Below, in pieces: positions 28,510 to 36,931 of a DNA stretch of 64,000 nucleotides. The number at the start of each line of letters is the position of its first letter. The stretch's first letter is position 1. Made by a program: the position numbers and the translations under genes. The stretch lies in the NCBI RefSeq assembly GCF_008973485.1, contig NZ_CP031223.1, positions 3,669,501-3,733,500 of the forward strand, given 5' to 3'. Under the pieces are notes generated by a model. The model was given only the letters and a program-made list of their open reading frames with translations, was not told the DNA's origin and searched no databases. The DNA is from Psychrobacillus glaciei. GTDB lineage: Bacteria > Bacillota > Bacilli > Bacillales_A > Planococcaceae.

Positions 28510-29070
28510 TTAATTTCGTTCACATGCCCAACCGTCATTATCTCTGTCATGTTTAGATGCATACGCTGGATGACCTTTTTTTACGCCGTTAGAATAAAAT
28601 TTATTCATTTCAGTACAGTTTTGAAAGCTAGTAGGTGCTCCTGGAATAACTTCTAAACCATTGCCTACACTTGGTTGTGTTGGTTTCGAAGTCGGTTGTG
28701 GATTTTCACTTCCTTGTTTCAATAGAGCTAGTTTTGCTTTAGATGGTGTTTCATACTTCACTTTAGCTACATCTTTTTGTACAAAACTTCCTCCACCTAC
28801 TCCGTATAGGCCATTGTGTTGACTTTTGTAACTATACACACGATATTCTTCGCCTTTTTTCATGGAACGAACGACTGATAAAGAACCATTGCTTTCTATC
28901 TTAACTAGCTTTGTATCTGCTAATATGGTTGCTTTTCCAATCTGACCAATTTTTAGTTCTGTTTTACCCCACATTACCTTGGTTGCTGCTTGGGCAAAAG
29001 ATACATTTGATATAGTAAAACCAAACGCTAACACAATTAATAAAAATACTTTCATAAATCTCGTAAACAT
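28510..29070 (-). CDS. Secreted Excalibur-domain protein, short paralogue
   Basis: An exported protein of about 186 residues that has the same plan as its neighbour without the MBL domain: signal peptide (to about SFAQAA), SH3-like domain (KVMWGKTELKIGQIGKAT, then GLYGVGGGSFVQK), a Pro/Thr/Ser-rich linker and an Excalibur domain (FQNCTEMNKFYSNGVKKG, DRDNDGWACE). The start is ATG 29070 after GGAGG; the frame is open to 29094. It lies 50 bases upstream of the MBL gene in the same direction, so the two arose by duplication and domain gain or loss. A surface-attachment role is possible. Confidence 0.85.
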   Translation of the reverse strand: MFTRFMKVFLLIVLAFGFTISNVSFAQAATKVMWGKTELKIGQIGKATILADTKLVKIESNGSLSVVRSMKKGEEYRVYSYKSQHNGLYGVGGGSFVQKDVAKVKYETPSKAKLALLKQGSENPQPTSKPTQPSVGNGLEVIPGAPTSFQNCTEMNKFYSNGVKKGHPAYASKHDRDNDGWACERN

Positions 29071-29180
29071 TGCATTTCCTCCAATTCTATACATTTACAT
29101 TTTACATACAGTAATTGGATAATGATAGACGCCAAAATATTCCAGATTACAACAAATTAATTTCCTATTTATTCCATAAA

Positions 29181-30224
29181 TTATTCACTACTAATTGTTA
29201 CAACCCTATTCGTTTCTGCTGCTTCTATAAGACCTAATACGACCTTTAGAGCTGCAATTGCATCATTCCCTGTTACAAGTGGGGATTGATCAAGTCGGAC
29301 ACATTCGATAAAGGCATCAATTACTCCGCTGTTTGTTTGACTATCATTTGTTTGAATGCTTTCTAGTTGATATTGTACCTTCTCCCCATCTCTTGTAATC
29401 ACTTCTAACTGATATAAATCACTATGATATATTTTCAAAATACCTTTTTCGCAGTAGATAATTGTACTATTATCTTCTTCGCCATAATACGTCCAAGAAA
29501 AAGAAGCAGTACCTATTCTTCCTTTTTTCGTTTTTAAACTACATGCAATGTTATCGCAAACTTCAATTAGCTCGCCATTTTCATTGACTTTGTCAAGTAC
29601 TCCTTGAAAAGCACTTACTTGCTCTATTTCGTCATCCAATAAGTAGTGTAATAAATCAACTTTATGGATTCCCAAATCTCCAGCAACACCTAGTCCTGAC
29701 CGCTCTTTTTGAAAGAACCATGTCGAGTTCGATTTATTTATACCCCATTGTTCTGGTCCAGCATGTCCAAAAGTCGTTCTAAAAGTCAGCACCTTACCAA
29801 GTTCTTCACTACCTATGATTTCTTTCGCTTTTCGATGAGCCCATGTAAATCGTTGATTGTGAGCGACCATTAGTTTTTTACCAGATTCCTTTTGGGCATC
29901 GAGTATTTCTTTCGCATGATCAATTGTTAGAGATATAGGTTTTTCACATAGCACATGTTTCCCTTGAAGCAATGCTTTTGCAGAAAATATGTAATGATTC
30001 TCATTCGAAGAACAATCGCTAATTAATTGGACAGTAGGATCTGCAAGTAATTGATCTACACTTTTTGCGACAGTTCCATCAAACATGGCCGCTAACGCTT
30101 CTGCACGATCCAGATTTCTGTCATAAAAAACAATTTCGTCTACAAATGGATTCGCTTTATATTCTGGAGCATGACGTAATTTAGCAATAGAACCACATCC
30201 AATAATTCCAACTTTTAACCCCAT
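29181..30224 (-). CDS. Gfo/Idh/MocA-family oxidoreductase
   Basis: A 347-residue NAD(P)-dependent dehydrogenase. The Rossmann motif is VGIIGCGSIAKLRH (about 5-18); the conserved catalytic-lysine segment is HVLCEKPIS (about 90-98). The C-terminal beta-sheet domain follows, with AGDLGIHKVDLLHYLL. Substrates in this family are sugars, inositols and related compounds; nothing nearby points to one. ATG 30224 has AGGAAG upstream; the frame is open to 30266. Confidence 0.9.
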   Translation of the reverse strand: MGLKVGIIGCGSIAKLRHAPEYKANPFVDEIVFYDRNLDRAEALAAMFDGTVAKSVDQLLADPTVQLISDCSSNENHYIFSAKALLQGKHVLCEKPISLTIDHAKEILDAQKESGKKLMVAHNQRFTWAHRKAKEIIGSEELGKVLTFRTTFGHAGPEQWGINKSNSTWFFQKERSGLGVAGDLGIHKVDLLHYLLDDEIEQVSAFQGVLDKVNENGELIEVCDNIACSLKTKKGRIGTASFSWTYYGEEDNSTIIYCEKGILKIYHSDLYQLEVITRDGEKVQYQLESIQTNDSQTNSGVIDAFIECVRLDQSPLVTGNDAIAALKVVLGLIEAAETNRVVTISSE

Positions 30225-30356
30225 ATGATCACTTCCTATTCTATTTTTGGAATACTCAAATGACAAATTATTTATTACCTTCTGTAAGCAAACATCATCA
30301 AATTTAATTAGTTATTATAATCATTTAAAGCCAAACAAATGAATTGATGTTCGACC

Positions 30357-30402
30357 GAAAAATAAACATAGTCATTTCATCTTTAAATGACTATGTTTAT
30401 TT
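30357..30402. terminator. Bidirectional-type terminator
   Basis: AAATAAACATAGTCATTT and its complement AAATGACTATGTTTATTT flank a short loop and form an 18-bp stem with A and T flanks. On the minus strand it ends the hemolysin III transcript. Confidence 0.8.
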
Positions 30403-30454
30403 AGAACTAATTTATTTCTTGCATTTTTTCTTCTAGTATTCACTTTTATATTCG

Positions 30455-31093
30455 TTATGCCAACAGTGTCATCACTGCAAAGAAATGTAGCACGGACGCT
30501 GCGAGCACAAATATATGCCATACTGCATGATGATAAGTAAAGCCCCGCCACACATAAAAAACCGCACCAACTGTATAGAGAACACCGCCCACTGCTAGCA
30601 AAACCAACCCCTGTGTAGACAAATTCATCACAAGTGGATTCCATGCAAACACTATTAGCCAGCCCATCAATACGTATAACAATGTCGATGTATGTAAGAA
30701 ACGCTTCACAAAGTAAGCCTTAAAAACCGTACCAGCAATTGCAAGCCCCCATACAATCCCAAATAATGTCCAACCAAGTGTCCCTTTTACTGCGAGAAAT
30801 AAAAAAGGGGTATACGTCCCGGCTATAAAAAAGTAGATGGAGGAGTGATCCATGATTTCAAACACATCCTTCGCTCTACCCGCCGGAAGCCCATGGACTA
30901 GCGTGGACGATATATACAAAAGCAGCATGGTTGTCCCAAACAACGTAAAACTTACGACATGCCATACAGTTCCTCGTGTTACAGATGACACAATTAAAAA
31001 GACAAGTGCCGTCACACTTAAAAGAGCACCAATGCCATGAATAATCGCATTTGCTATTTCTTCACGCTTCGAAAATATATGCGTGTTGCTCAT
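30455..31093 (-). CDS. Hemolysin III family membrane protein (YplQ-like)
   Basis: A 212-residue protein with seven hydrophobic segments of the HlyIII/PAQR superfamily. The conserved parts are REEIANAIIHGIGALLS near the N-terminus, DHSSIYFFIAGTYTPF (about 86-101) and AVWHIFVLAASVLHFF (about 188-203). The three histidines and the Ser/Asp fit the metal-dependent hydrolase site proposed for the superfamily. Despite the name, most bacterial members are not proven toxins. Confidence 0.92.
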   Translation of the reverse strand: MSNTHIFSKREEIANAIIHGIGALLSVTALVFLIVSSVTRGTVWHVVSFTLFGTTMLLLYISSTLVHGLPAGRAKDVFEIMDHSSIYFFIAGTYTPFLFLAVKGTLGWTLFGIVWGLAIAGTVFKAYFVKRFLHTSTLLYVLMGWLIVFAWNPLVMNLSTQGLVLLAVGGVLYTVGAVFYVWRGFTYHHAVWHIFVLAASVLHFFAVMTLLA

Positions 31094-31243
31094 ATTTTTT
31101 CATCCCTATCTGAAAATCTCTTTACTCTTATACTATCGTATAAGTTTATTCAAATAAAAGCAGAAGCCTTGTAAAAGATCCAAACTAGTTTTATCCGGTC
31201 ATAAATATTTCCTTCTGGTCTCATCGTGTTTTATGAATAAAAC

Positions 31244-31280
31244 AAAAAAGAGACACCCATAATAGGTGTCTCGATTTTTT
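31244..31280 (-). terminator. Terminator of the cold-shock gene
   Basis: GAGACACC and GGTGTCTC pair around a short loop with A and T runs on both sides (31244-31249 and 31274-31279). Confidence 0.88.
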
Positions 31281-31308
31281 GGTTAAACATTTATTTAATT
31301 TCTAGGAA

Positions 31309-31509
31309 TTAAAGTTTTGTAATGTTAACTGCTTGTGGTCCGCGGTTACCTTCTTCAACTTCAAATTCAACTTTTTGACCTTCGTCAAGTGATTTGAAAC
31401 CGTCACCTTGAATAGCTGAGAAGTGAGCGAATACGTCGTTTCCGCCTTCTACTTCGATAAATCCAAAACCTTTTTCTGCGTTAAACCATTTTACTGTACC
31501 TTGTGTCAT
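31309..31509 (-). CDS. Cold-shock protein (CspA/CspB family)
   Basis: A 66-residue single cold-shock domain. RNP1 is KGFGFIEV and RNP2 is VFAHFSAI; the protein starts [17 protein letters not shown]. These proteins bind single-stranded RNA and DNA and melt mRNA structures in the cold. The SD is GGAGG at 31518-31522. The 5' leader is long, about 120 bases from the proposed promoter, and contains a terminator-like hairpin. Confidence 0.97.
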   Translation of the reverse strand: MTQGTVKWFNAEKGFGFIEVEGGNDVFAHFSAIQGDGFKSLDEGQKVEFEVEEGNRGPQAVNITKL

Positions 31510-31534
31510 TTAAAAAACCTCCATTTTTGTGAAT

Positions 31535-31598
31535 AAAAAAATTCACATATTACAACAAGTACCGAACAAATCACGATTACTCATTGTAATATGTGAAT
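31535..31598 (-). terminator. Terminator-like hairpin inside the csp leader
   Basis: The arms 31541-31555 and 31584-31598 are a perfect 15-bp inverted repeat with a 28-base loop. On the minus strand six T residues follow directly (31535-31540). Only 25 bases remain before the csp ATG, too few for a promoter, so the csp transcript must pass through it. A short alternative pairing exists between 31541-31546 and 31529-31534. Confidence 0.75.
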
Positions 31599-31635
31599 TC
31601 ATTGTTTCTAGTTAAGCAATTTAATTATTGTCCTT

Positions 31636-31664
31636 AGTATATAACAGTATTATACATTTGTCTA
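31636..31664 (-). promoter_or_regulatory. Proposed csp promoter
   Basis: On the minus strand TAGACA (31659-31664) and TATACT (31636-31641) are 17 bases apart. It places the leader hairpin about 30 bases into the transcript. Confidence 0.55.
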
Positions 31665-31678
31665 GTAAAGTACATTAA

Positions 31679-32194
31679 TTATATTTCATTCAATACTTTC
31701 AACGTTTGTAGCACATGTTCAAGAAACTCTGGTATGTCACTTATATGCTCTTCGTTAATTTTTTTGTTGAATTGCATTTGGATATTGTTTAAGTGACTTG
31801 ATGTATCTTGTTCATAGATGAAACTTAGTGTTTGGGTTACATGAGCTTCATTTTCCCAAATGGTATGAAGCGCTTGTTCAATTTTTTTACACTGTGTGGG
31901 CACATCTTGGACATGCTTATGAAATCGAAGTAATAAGAAGCAACCTAGATTTTGTCCAGACTGCTCTAATATCTCCCCTGCTAGATCTTCTAAAGAAGTT
32001 TGTAATATAATTTCTGCTGCTACGTTTGGTTGATTGGTTAGTGTAAACCCAATGGAAAAATCCCTAGAAAGAACAGCAAAATCCATTCGATCCATCCGAT
32101 TGGTAATCTTTATTTGGTGTTCTAAATTGTCTAGATCGTACACCTGATTTTCAAACGTGACTTTTAAATTTTCAAAAATGGTTGGATCATACAT
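31679..32194 (-). CDS. Conserved-looking protein of unknown function
   Basis: A 171-residue soluble protein starting MYDPTIFENLKVTFENQVYD, with an ATCGGAGG ribosome binding site. The first 90 residues look like an alpha/beta domain (FENQVYDLDNLEHQIKI, RMDFAVLSRDFSIGFTL), the last 80 are mostly helical and acidic. No signal peptide or membrane segment is present. I do not recognise the family. It ends 15 bases before the proposed csp -35 box, and no separate terminator precedes it, so some read-through into the csp leader is possible. Confidence 0.75.
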   Translation of the reverse strand: MYDPTIFENLKVTFENQVYDLDNLEHQIKITNRMDRMDFAVLSRDFSIGFTLTNQPNVAAEIILQTSLEDLAGEILEQSGQNLGCFLLLRFHKHVQDVPTQCKKIEQALHTIWENEAHVTQTLSFIYEQDTSSHLNNIQMQFNKKINEEHISDIPEFLEHVLQTLKVLNEI

Positions 32195-32728
32195 ATCGAT
32201 TCCTCCGATTGAAATTTTTTTAAATTAGTTTCCCGGTTTTAGCTATAATTTCAGGAACAATTGAATTTGATACATGAAAATCTAGAGCAAGCAATTTGTT
32301 GGTTACAATAAAATGGTTGACCTTATGCTTATTTCAATCTCTTTCTATACATTTTCAAAATTATCGTTTGGATTCTGTTTTAGTCTTTGCTGAAAAGCTT
32401 TTCGTATTCTTCAGTTGTTAATTGATCTGTGTCATTTCGATGTTTACCTCTTCTTTAAAGGTAGCTATAAAACTCAATCTGTTCAATTAACTACTTTCCC
32501 GTATCTACCGCAAATTGTGGGACATTTGAGTATCTCACCAGGAAGTTGGATTTTCTTATCTAATGTACGATCACTCCTTCTATTTATTAATCTTACTTAC
32601 TTAGGTCTATAATGTGTCTTCGATTCGATTGATGGAATAATGATTTTGAAATGAATAGTCCTTGCAAAGAAAATTTCATCGAATACGTAATCTGCAAATT
32701 TTACAAAACTATCGTTTTAATCTTTCTA
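32195..32728. other. 534-base stretch without a clear gene
   Basis: No frame has a ribosome binding site and normal codon use. On the minus strand a short end-like segment, TDQLTTEEYEKLFSKD followed by TAA at 32380-32382, looks like the tail of a lost gene. No repeats or mobile-element ends are visible. Confidence 0.35.
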
Positions 32729-33298
32729 TCAATCCCTATCTATCTTCACATTCAAAATTTTCACGAGTTGCTGATTTAAGTAATCTGCACTTTGTTGGAA
32801 GTCTTCTTTGTACCATTGGATGATGATTCCGAGAATGGCATTTGCTTGATAGGCGCAGTATACATTCATATCGAATTCCTCTTCACTCTTCATTCCTTTA
32901 TCTTTATTTAAGAGTTCGTTTATTTCCTCAAATAATAAGTAATAGTATGTTAAAGGCGCATTTTTGGAAAAGACAATTTTGTAAAATGGTTTGTATTTTT
33001 CAATATGGTGAAAAATTCGAATGGTTGCTGGATTTAGGCTACTCGACTTCAAAATGGATACATGGCGATAGGGTTCTTCATAAGAGATTGCTAAATCCTC
33101 CATAATTTCTTTAAAATACTCCTCAAATAAATCTTCTACTTGGGCATAATGTAAATAGAATGTCCCTCTATTAACTCTAGCTCTTCTACATATTTCTGAC
33201 ACCGAGATAGTTTCCAATGCTTTTTCTTTAAGTATTTCTAATAATGATTGATGTAAGGCTTCTTTCGTTTTTACAATACGTATATCTATAGAAGACAT
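32729..33298 (-). CDS. TetR/AcrR-family transcriptional regulator
   Basis: A 189-residue TetR-type repressor. The N-terminal helix-turn-helix (about 20-55) is ISVSEICRRARVNRGTFYLH, and the C-terminal helical domain would bind a ligand. The start is ATG 33298 with GAGGTG 6 bases upstream. The neighbouring SDR gene is divergent, and a palindrome lies in the shared promoter region, so it most likely represses the SDR gene and perhaps itself. The ligand is unknown. Confidence 0.9.
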   Translation of the reverse strand: MSSIDIRIVKTKEALHQSLLEILKEKALETISVSEICRRARVNRGTFYLHYAQVEDLFEEYFKEIMEDLAISYEEPYRHVSILKSSSLNPATIRIFHHIEKYKPFYKIVFSKNAPLTYYYLLFEEINELLNKDKGMKSEEEFDMNVYCAYQANAILGIIIQWYKEDFQQSADYLNQQLVKILNVKIDRD

Positions 33299-33368
33299 TT
33301 TTTTCACCTCTTATTGAACACTTAATAGAAATATGCTTCTTATTGAACACTTTGCTTTTTTTTGCTTA

Positions 33369-33422
33369 TTGTAAGCGTTTACTACTCTTTATTATAATAG
33401 TTATTGAACAACTGTACAATAA
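33369..33422 (+). promoter_or_regulatory. SDR promoter with TetR operator palindrome
   Basis: TTGTAA (33369-33374) and TATAAT (33393-33398) are 18 bases apart. Directly behind, 33401-33422 is a 22-bp palindrome, TTATTGAACA-AC-TGTACAATAA, with one mismatched pair. The half-site TTATTGAACA occurs again at 33311-33320 and 33340-33349, near the TetR gene start. Confidence 0.65.
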
Positions 33423-33443
33423 AATTCAGGGAGGTATATTCTT

Positions 33444-34202
33444 ATGAGATTAGAAGGTAAAGTTGCGATTGTCACTGGCGCTGCATCAGGGATGGGAAAA
33501 GCAATTGCTGAAGGTTATGCACAAGAAGGAGCAATGGTTGTTGTTTCCGATATGAATTTAGAAGGAGCAACTGCTGTAGCTGAATCTATTAAAGCAACAG
33601 GTCGCAAAGCTATTGCTGTTCAAACGAACGTTACTTCGGAAGATGATGTGAAAAGTTTATTCGACTTAACGTTAAAAACTTTTGGTAAGTTAGACATTCT
33701 GGTAAATAACGCAGGGATTATGGATGGAATGGAACCTGTTGGCGACATTTCCGATGAACGTTGGGAACTTGTATTTTCAGTTAATACTGTTGCCGTTATG
33801 CGTTCAATGCGACTTGCTATACCTATTTTTCTTGAACAAGGTCACGGTACATTTGTAAACAACATTTCAGCAGGCGGTTTATACGGAGCACGCGCTGGGG
33901 CTGCGTACACTGCATCTAAACATGCAGTTGTCGGCTTAACTAAAAATACAGCGTTCATGTATGCAGACAAAAATATACGTTGCAATGGGTTTGCTCCTGG
34001 TGCAGTAGCAACAAATATTGGGGCATCAATGACAAATATTAATGCACTAGGTGCATCTCGCCAATCTTTAGGTATGGCAATCAACCCACGAATTGGGCAA
34101 CCAGAAGAAATTGCTAAACTAGCTATTTTCTTAGGATCAGATGAAGCAAGCTTTGTAAATGGGCAAGTTATAGCTATTGACGCCGGCTGGTCCGCTTATT
34201 AA
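33444..34202 (+). CDS. Short-chain dehydrogenase/reductase
   Basis: A 252-residue classical SDR. The cofactor motif is TGAASGMG (about 12-19) with NNAG at about 87-90; the catalytic Ser is in NNISAGG and the Tyr-x3-Lys in YTASKHA (about 155-161). An Asp at the end of strand 2 (VVVSDMN) favours NAD(H). An excellent GGGAGG ribosome binding site precedes ATG. It is divergent from the TetR gene, which likely controls it. The substrate is unknown. Confidence 0.93.
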   Translation: MRLEGKVAIVTGAASGMGKAIAEGYAQEGAMVVVSDMNLEGATAVAESIKATGRKAIAVQTNVTSEDDVKSLFDLTLKTFGKLDILVNNAGIMDGMEPVGDISDERWELVFSVNTVAVMRSMRLAIPIFLEQGHGTFVNNISAGGLYGARAGAAYTASKHAVVGLTKNTAFMYADKNIRCNGFAPGAVATNIGASMTNINALGASRQSLGMAINPRIGQPEEIAKLAIFLGSDEASFVNGQVIAIDAGWSAY

Positions 34203-34229
34203 AATTAGACACTTTCGCATTTAGAAATT

Positions 34230-34268
34230 AGAAGAGCTCCTAACGATTGGCTAGGAGCTCTATTTTAT
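34230..34268 (+). terminator. Terminator of the SDR gene
   Basis: AGAGCTCCTA (34233-34242) and TAGGAGCTCT (34252-34261) pair perfectly and are followed by ATTTTATT. From here to 34510 I see nothing more. Confidence 0.8.
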
Positions 34269-34510
34269 TGATTAATTTTGAGTTGTCAGTTTACAATTCT
34301 ACGTTACCTGAGAATCTGAAAAACCTTCCATATCTAGAGGGTCTTCTTATCATGAAATTGAAGTCTATACACCATTTAATACTTCCAAAGTCTTTGTTCG
34401 CTATGGCATAGACTTGTGTATTTTTTATCTTTTGATTGAATTTCATTTTCCCATTCAAGTTACGTTTCCGTTAGCTTATAGGATTCTAACAAACTGGTTT
34501 ATATAACGCT

Positions 34511-35899
34511 TTACTTTCCGCAGCACTTCTTATATTTCTTCCCGCTTCCACATAGACAGGGATCGTTTCGACCAGTTTTGCCACCGTCAATTACGTTTAA
34601 TGAGGTCGATGGCATTGGCTTTAGATAGTGTTTCTCCATTTGAAAAAGCTCTTCTGGTGTATGCCCGCGATTTTCCCAAATGCGTGTGTTGTTAGCTATG
34701 TCGAAGATCATTTGAGCGTATTCATTTAGGTGCTCCATATCTTTCATCTGAAAACGGGTTAAAAACTTTTGCAAAACTTGTTGGACGTTTGCATGCACTA
34801 CTTGTAATTCTAAAACTAACTCTTTTATTTCCTTTTTAACAGTAAATTTACTGCCTCCGAAAAAGTCTTTCTCAAGCATTTTAGCGAGTTTTTCTTGATG
34901 GCTTGTCTTTTCATAATAAAACTCATCTGTGTAACGCAATAGTTCCTTTTTTCCAGGTACATAAAATGGTTTACCAACTACGCTTTGTATAAATTGGGTT
35001 TGGTCTTCAAATTCTTCCATTGTCTTATGGATTAATGCATTTTCATATACAAAAACATATTTTTCCTCAAGCTGTTTTTCATATAGTGGATTTGTTAGTA
35101 GATCGTGTAGCTCACTACTAGACACAGACGGTGTATTTTGGGAATTATAAATCTCCATTAACTTCGGGTACTCAATACTCCCATATAAATTAACACACGC
35201 TACTGCATATCGGATTAATAGATCTTTATTTGGAAGTACATCTAAATCAATCCAATCTGTACCTCGATATTTATCAGATAAAACGAAATAATTTTCATGA
35301 TCAATGTATTGCCATTCTGTCTTTTTATATTTTACAATTTTTAAATATTCTTTTATCTTTTCAATGTCCAATGGCAAATATAATTGCCCTTCCGCCCATG
35401 CATACGTACTTAAATAATCTGGATGTGTTGAATCTTGAAGCACTTTTAGAAACTCTTTATATCCAGGTGGTCCTCCTACATCTTCTGGCGGTGCCGTGCC
35501 TTCCCCTTCTAATAATGTCGGATAACCAAAATAATAATCTTCTACAGTTTCTTCAAGCTTTACGCAAATGCGCCAGTCATCTCCAAAGTCATAGTTGTAG
35601 ATGAATTGACCATGTTTTTCTAAAAATGAATCAATTTTAATACGTGTTGGTTGTTTAACCGTTCTACCAACATACTTCTTTCCTTTATATTCATCTAAAA
35701 TCGCTTCATTGTTTGTAATAAAGTTATCTTCTATTTCCACACCAAAAGAATGGTACGGAGATATTTCGCTTTGAAAATTCGTCGCGTATTGAATCGTTTC
35801 ATGCAGACGGTTAAATGTTGCCCCTGCTGGTAAAATAACACGTCTCCAAACTAGAGGATTAATGTCTTCAAAAGTTAGTTTTAGTATATATGCTTTCAT
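34511..35899 (-). CDS. pRiA4b ORF-3-like protein with SEC-C motif
   Basis: A 462-residue soluble protein. The N-terminal domain (about 1-175) fits the plasmid pRiA4b ORF-3-like family: LKLTFEDINPLVWRRVILPA, FGDDWRICVKLEE and GPPGYKEFLKVL are typical. A middle helical part (180-430) has no family I recognise. The C-terminus GRNDPCLCGSGKKYKKCCGK is a SEC-C zinc motif as in SecA tails. ATG 35899 has GAGGGAG upstream; the frame is open to 35929. Function is unknown. A second SEC-C protein lies at 46170-47315. Confidence 0.85.
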   Translation of the reverse strand: MKAYILKLTFEDINPLVWRRVILPAGATFNRLHETIQYATNFQSEISPYHSFGVEIEDNFITNNEAILDEYKGKKYVGRTVKQPTRIKIDSFLEKHGQFIYNYDFGDDWRICVKLEETVEDYYFGYPTLLEGEGTAPPEDVGGPPGYKEFLKVLQDSTHPDYLSTYAWAEGQLYLPLDIEKIKEYLKIVKYKKTEWQYIDHENYFVLSDKYRGTDWIDLDVLPNKDLLIRYAVACVNLYGSIEYPKLMEIYNSQNTPSVSSSELHDLLTNPLYEKQLEEKYVFVYENALIHKTMEEFEDQTQFIQSVVGKPFYVPGKKELLRYTDEFYYEKTSHQEKLAKMLEKDFFGGSKFTVKKEIKELVLELQVVHANVQQVLQKFLTRFQMKDMEHLNEYAQMIFDIANNTRIWENRGHTPEELFQMEKHYLKPMPSTSLNVIDGGKTGRNDPCLCGSGKKYKKCCGK

Positions 35900-36027
35900 A
35901 TAATCTCCCTCGTCTTTTTCTTTTATCATACGCTATTTAGTGATTTTCATCGAGTACCATTAAGAGTAGTGCTCTTTAGTTAAAATCACCTCTCATATTA
36001 ATTCTTTGCAATTCTCTCAACAAAATA

Positions 36028-36058
36028 AAAATGCAGATCCTTATGAGATCTGCATTTC
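36028..36058 (-). terminator. Terminator of the sugar ABC operon
   Basis: AAATGCAGATC and GATCTGCATTT form a perfect 11-bp stem around a short loop, with A-rich sequence on the plus side giving T on the minus strand. Confidence 0.75.
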
Positions 36059-36091
36059 GATATATAGGCCAATATAGGTTTACACAGGGTA

Positions 36092-36919
36092 TTATTTCCC
36101 TCCAGAAAAAGAAATACCTTTTATAAAATATCGGCTGAAAAATGCGTATAAAAGCAAAATTGGCAAAGTGAATACCATTGATGCTGCCATGATGTAGTTC
36201 CAGTAGCTAATGTATTGACCTTTAAATGTATTGAGCCCAATTGGTAATGTAAATAGTTCTGGACTCGATAAAATAATTAAAGGTCTCATGAAGTCATTCC
36301 AAGAGCCCATAAAAACGAAAATGGCTTGTGCTGCTAATGCTGGTTTGGCTAGTGGAAGGACAATTCGAAAGAACGTTCCTATTTTACTTAGTCCGTCCAA
36401 TTCCGCTGCTTCCTCTAGTTCTTTAGGGAAGTTCACAAAGAATTGGCGCATCATAAATATAAAGGTCGCATTGATCATCGTTGGAATAATCATCCCTTGA
36501 TAAGAGTTCAGCCAACCAAGAGACTTTAATATTAAATAATTTGGAATCATCGTTACTTGCATAGGAATCATTAAGACAGCAAGAATGACTACAAAAATCG
36601 TCCGTTTCCCTGGAAAGTGAAGTCGTGCCAAGGCATAGCCAGCCATGGAATTAAAGAACATATTTAGCAAAGTAACCATCGTGGCTATAAATAAGCTATT
36701 AAACAGCCAACGTGGGAATAAGCCCTGCTCAACAAAGATTACCTTATAATTATGAAAGGTGAAATGTTTTGGTATAAAGTTAATTGCACCACTTACAATT
36801 TCATCTAAGTTTTTAAACGATGAGGAAAGTGCCCATATAAATGGAATGACTGTAATGACAGCATAGACAATTAAAATGCCATATAGAAATGCTTTGCCAA
36901 ACGATAATTTCTTTTTCAC
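36092..36919 (-). CDS. Carbohydrate ABC transporter permease (MalG-like)
   Basis: A 275-residue permease of the CUT1 sugar ABC family with six membrane segments. The EAA loop that contacts the ATPase is EEAAELDGLSKIGTFFRIVL (about 166-185). Last gene of the operon, 12 bases behind the MalF-like gene. No ATP-binding subunit is encoded in the operon, so a shared MsmX-type ATPase from elsewhere is likely, as is common in Bacillales. Confidence 0.94.
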   Translation of the reverse strand: MKKKLSFGKAFLYGILIVYAVITVIPFIWALSSSFKNLDEIVSGAINFIPKHFTFHNYKVIFVEQGLFPRWLFNSLFIATMVTLLNMFFNSMAGYALARLHFPGKRTIFVVILAVLMIPMQVTMIPNYLILKSLGWLNSYQGMIIPTMINATFIFMMRQFFVNFPKELEEAAELDGLSKIGTFFRIVLPLAKPALAAQAIFVFMGSWNDFMRPLIILSSPELFTLPIGLNTFKGQYISYWNYIMAASMVFTLPILLLYAFFSRYFIKGISFSGGK

Positions 36920-36931
36920 ATTTTCGCCTCC

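Noticed and set aside
30372-30644. 90-residue minus frame
   Set aside because: It overlaps the hemolysin III gene in another frame and crosses a strong terminator.
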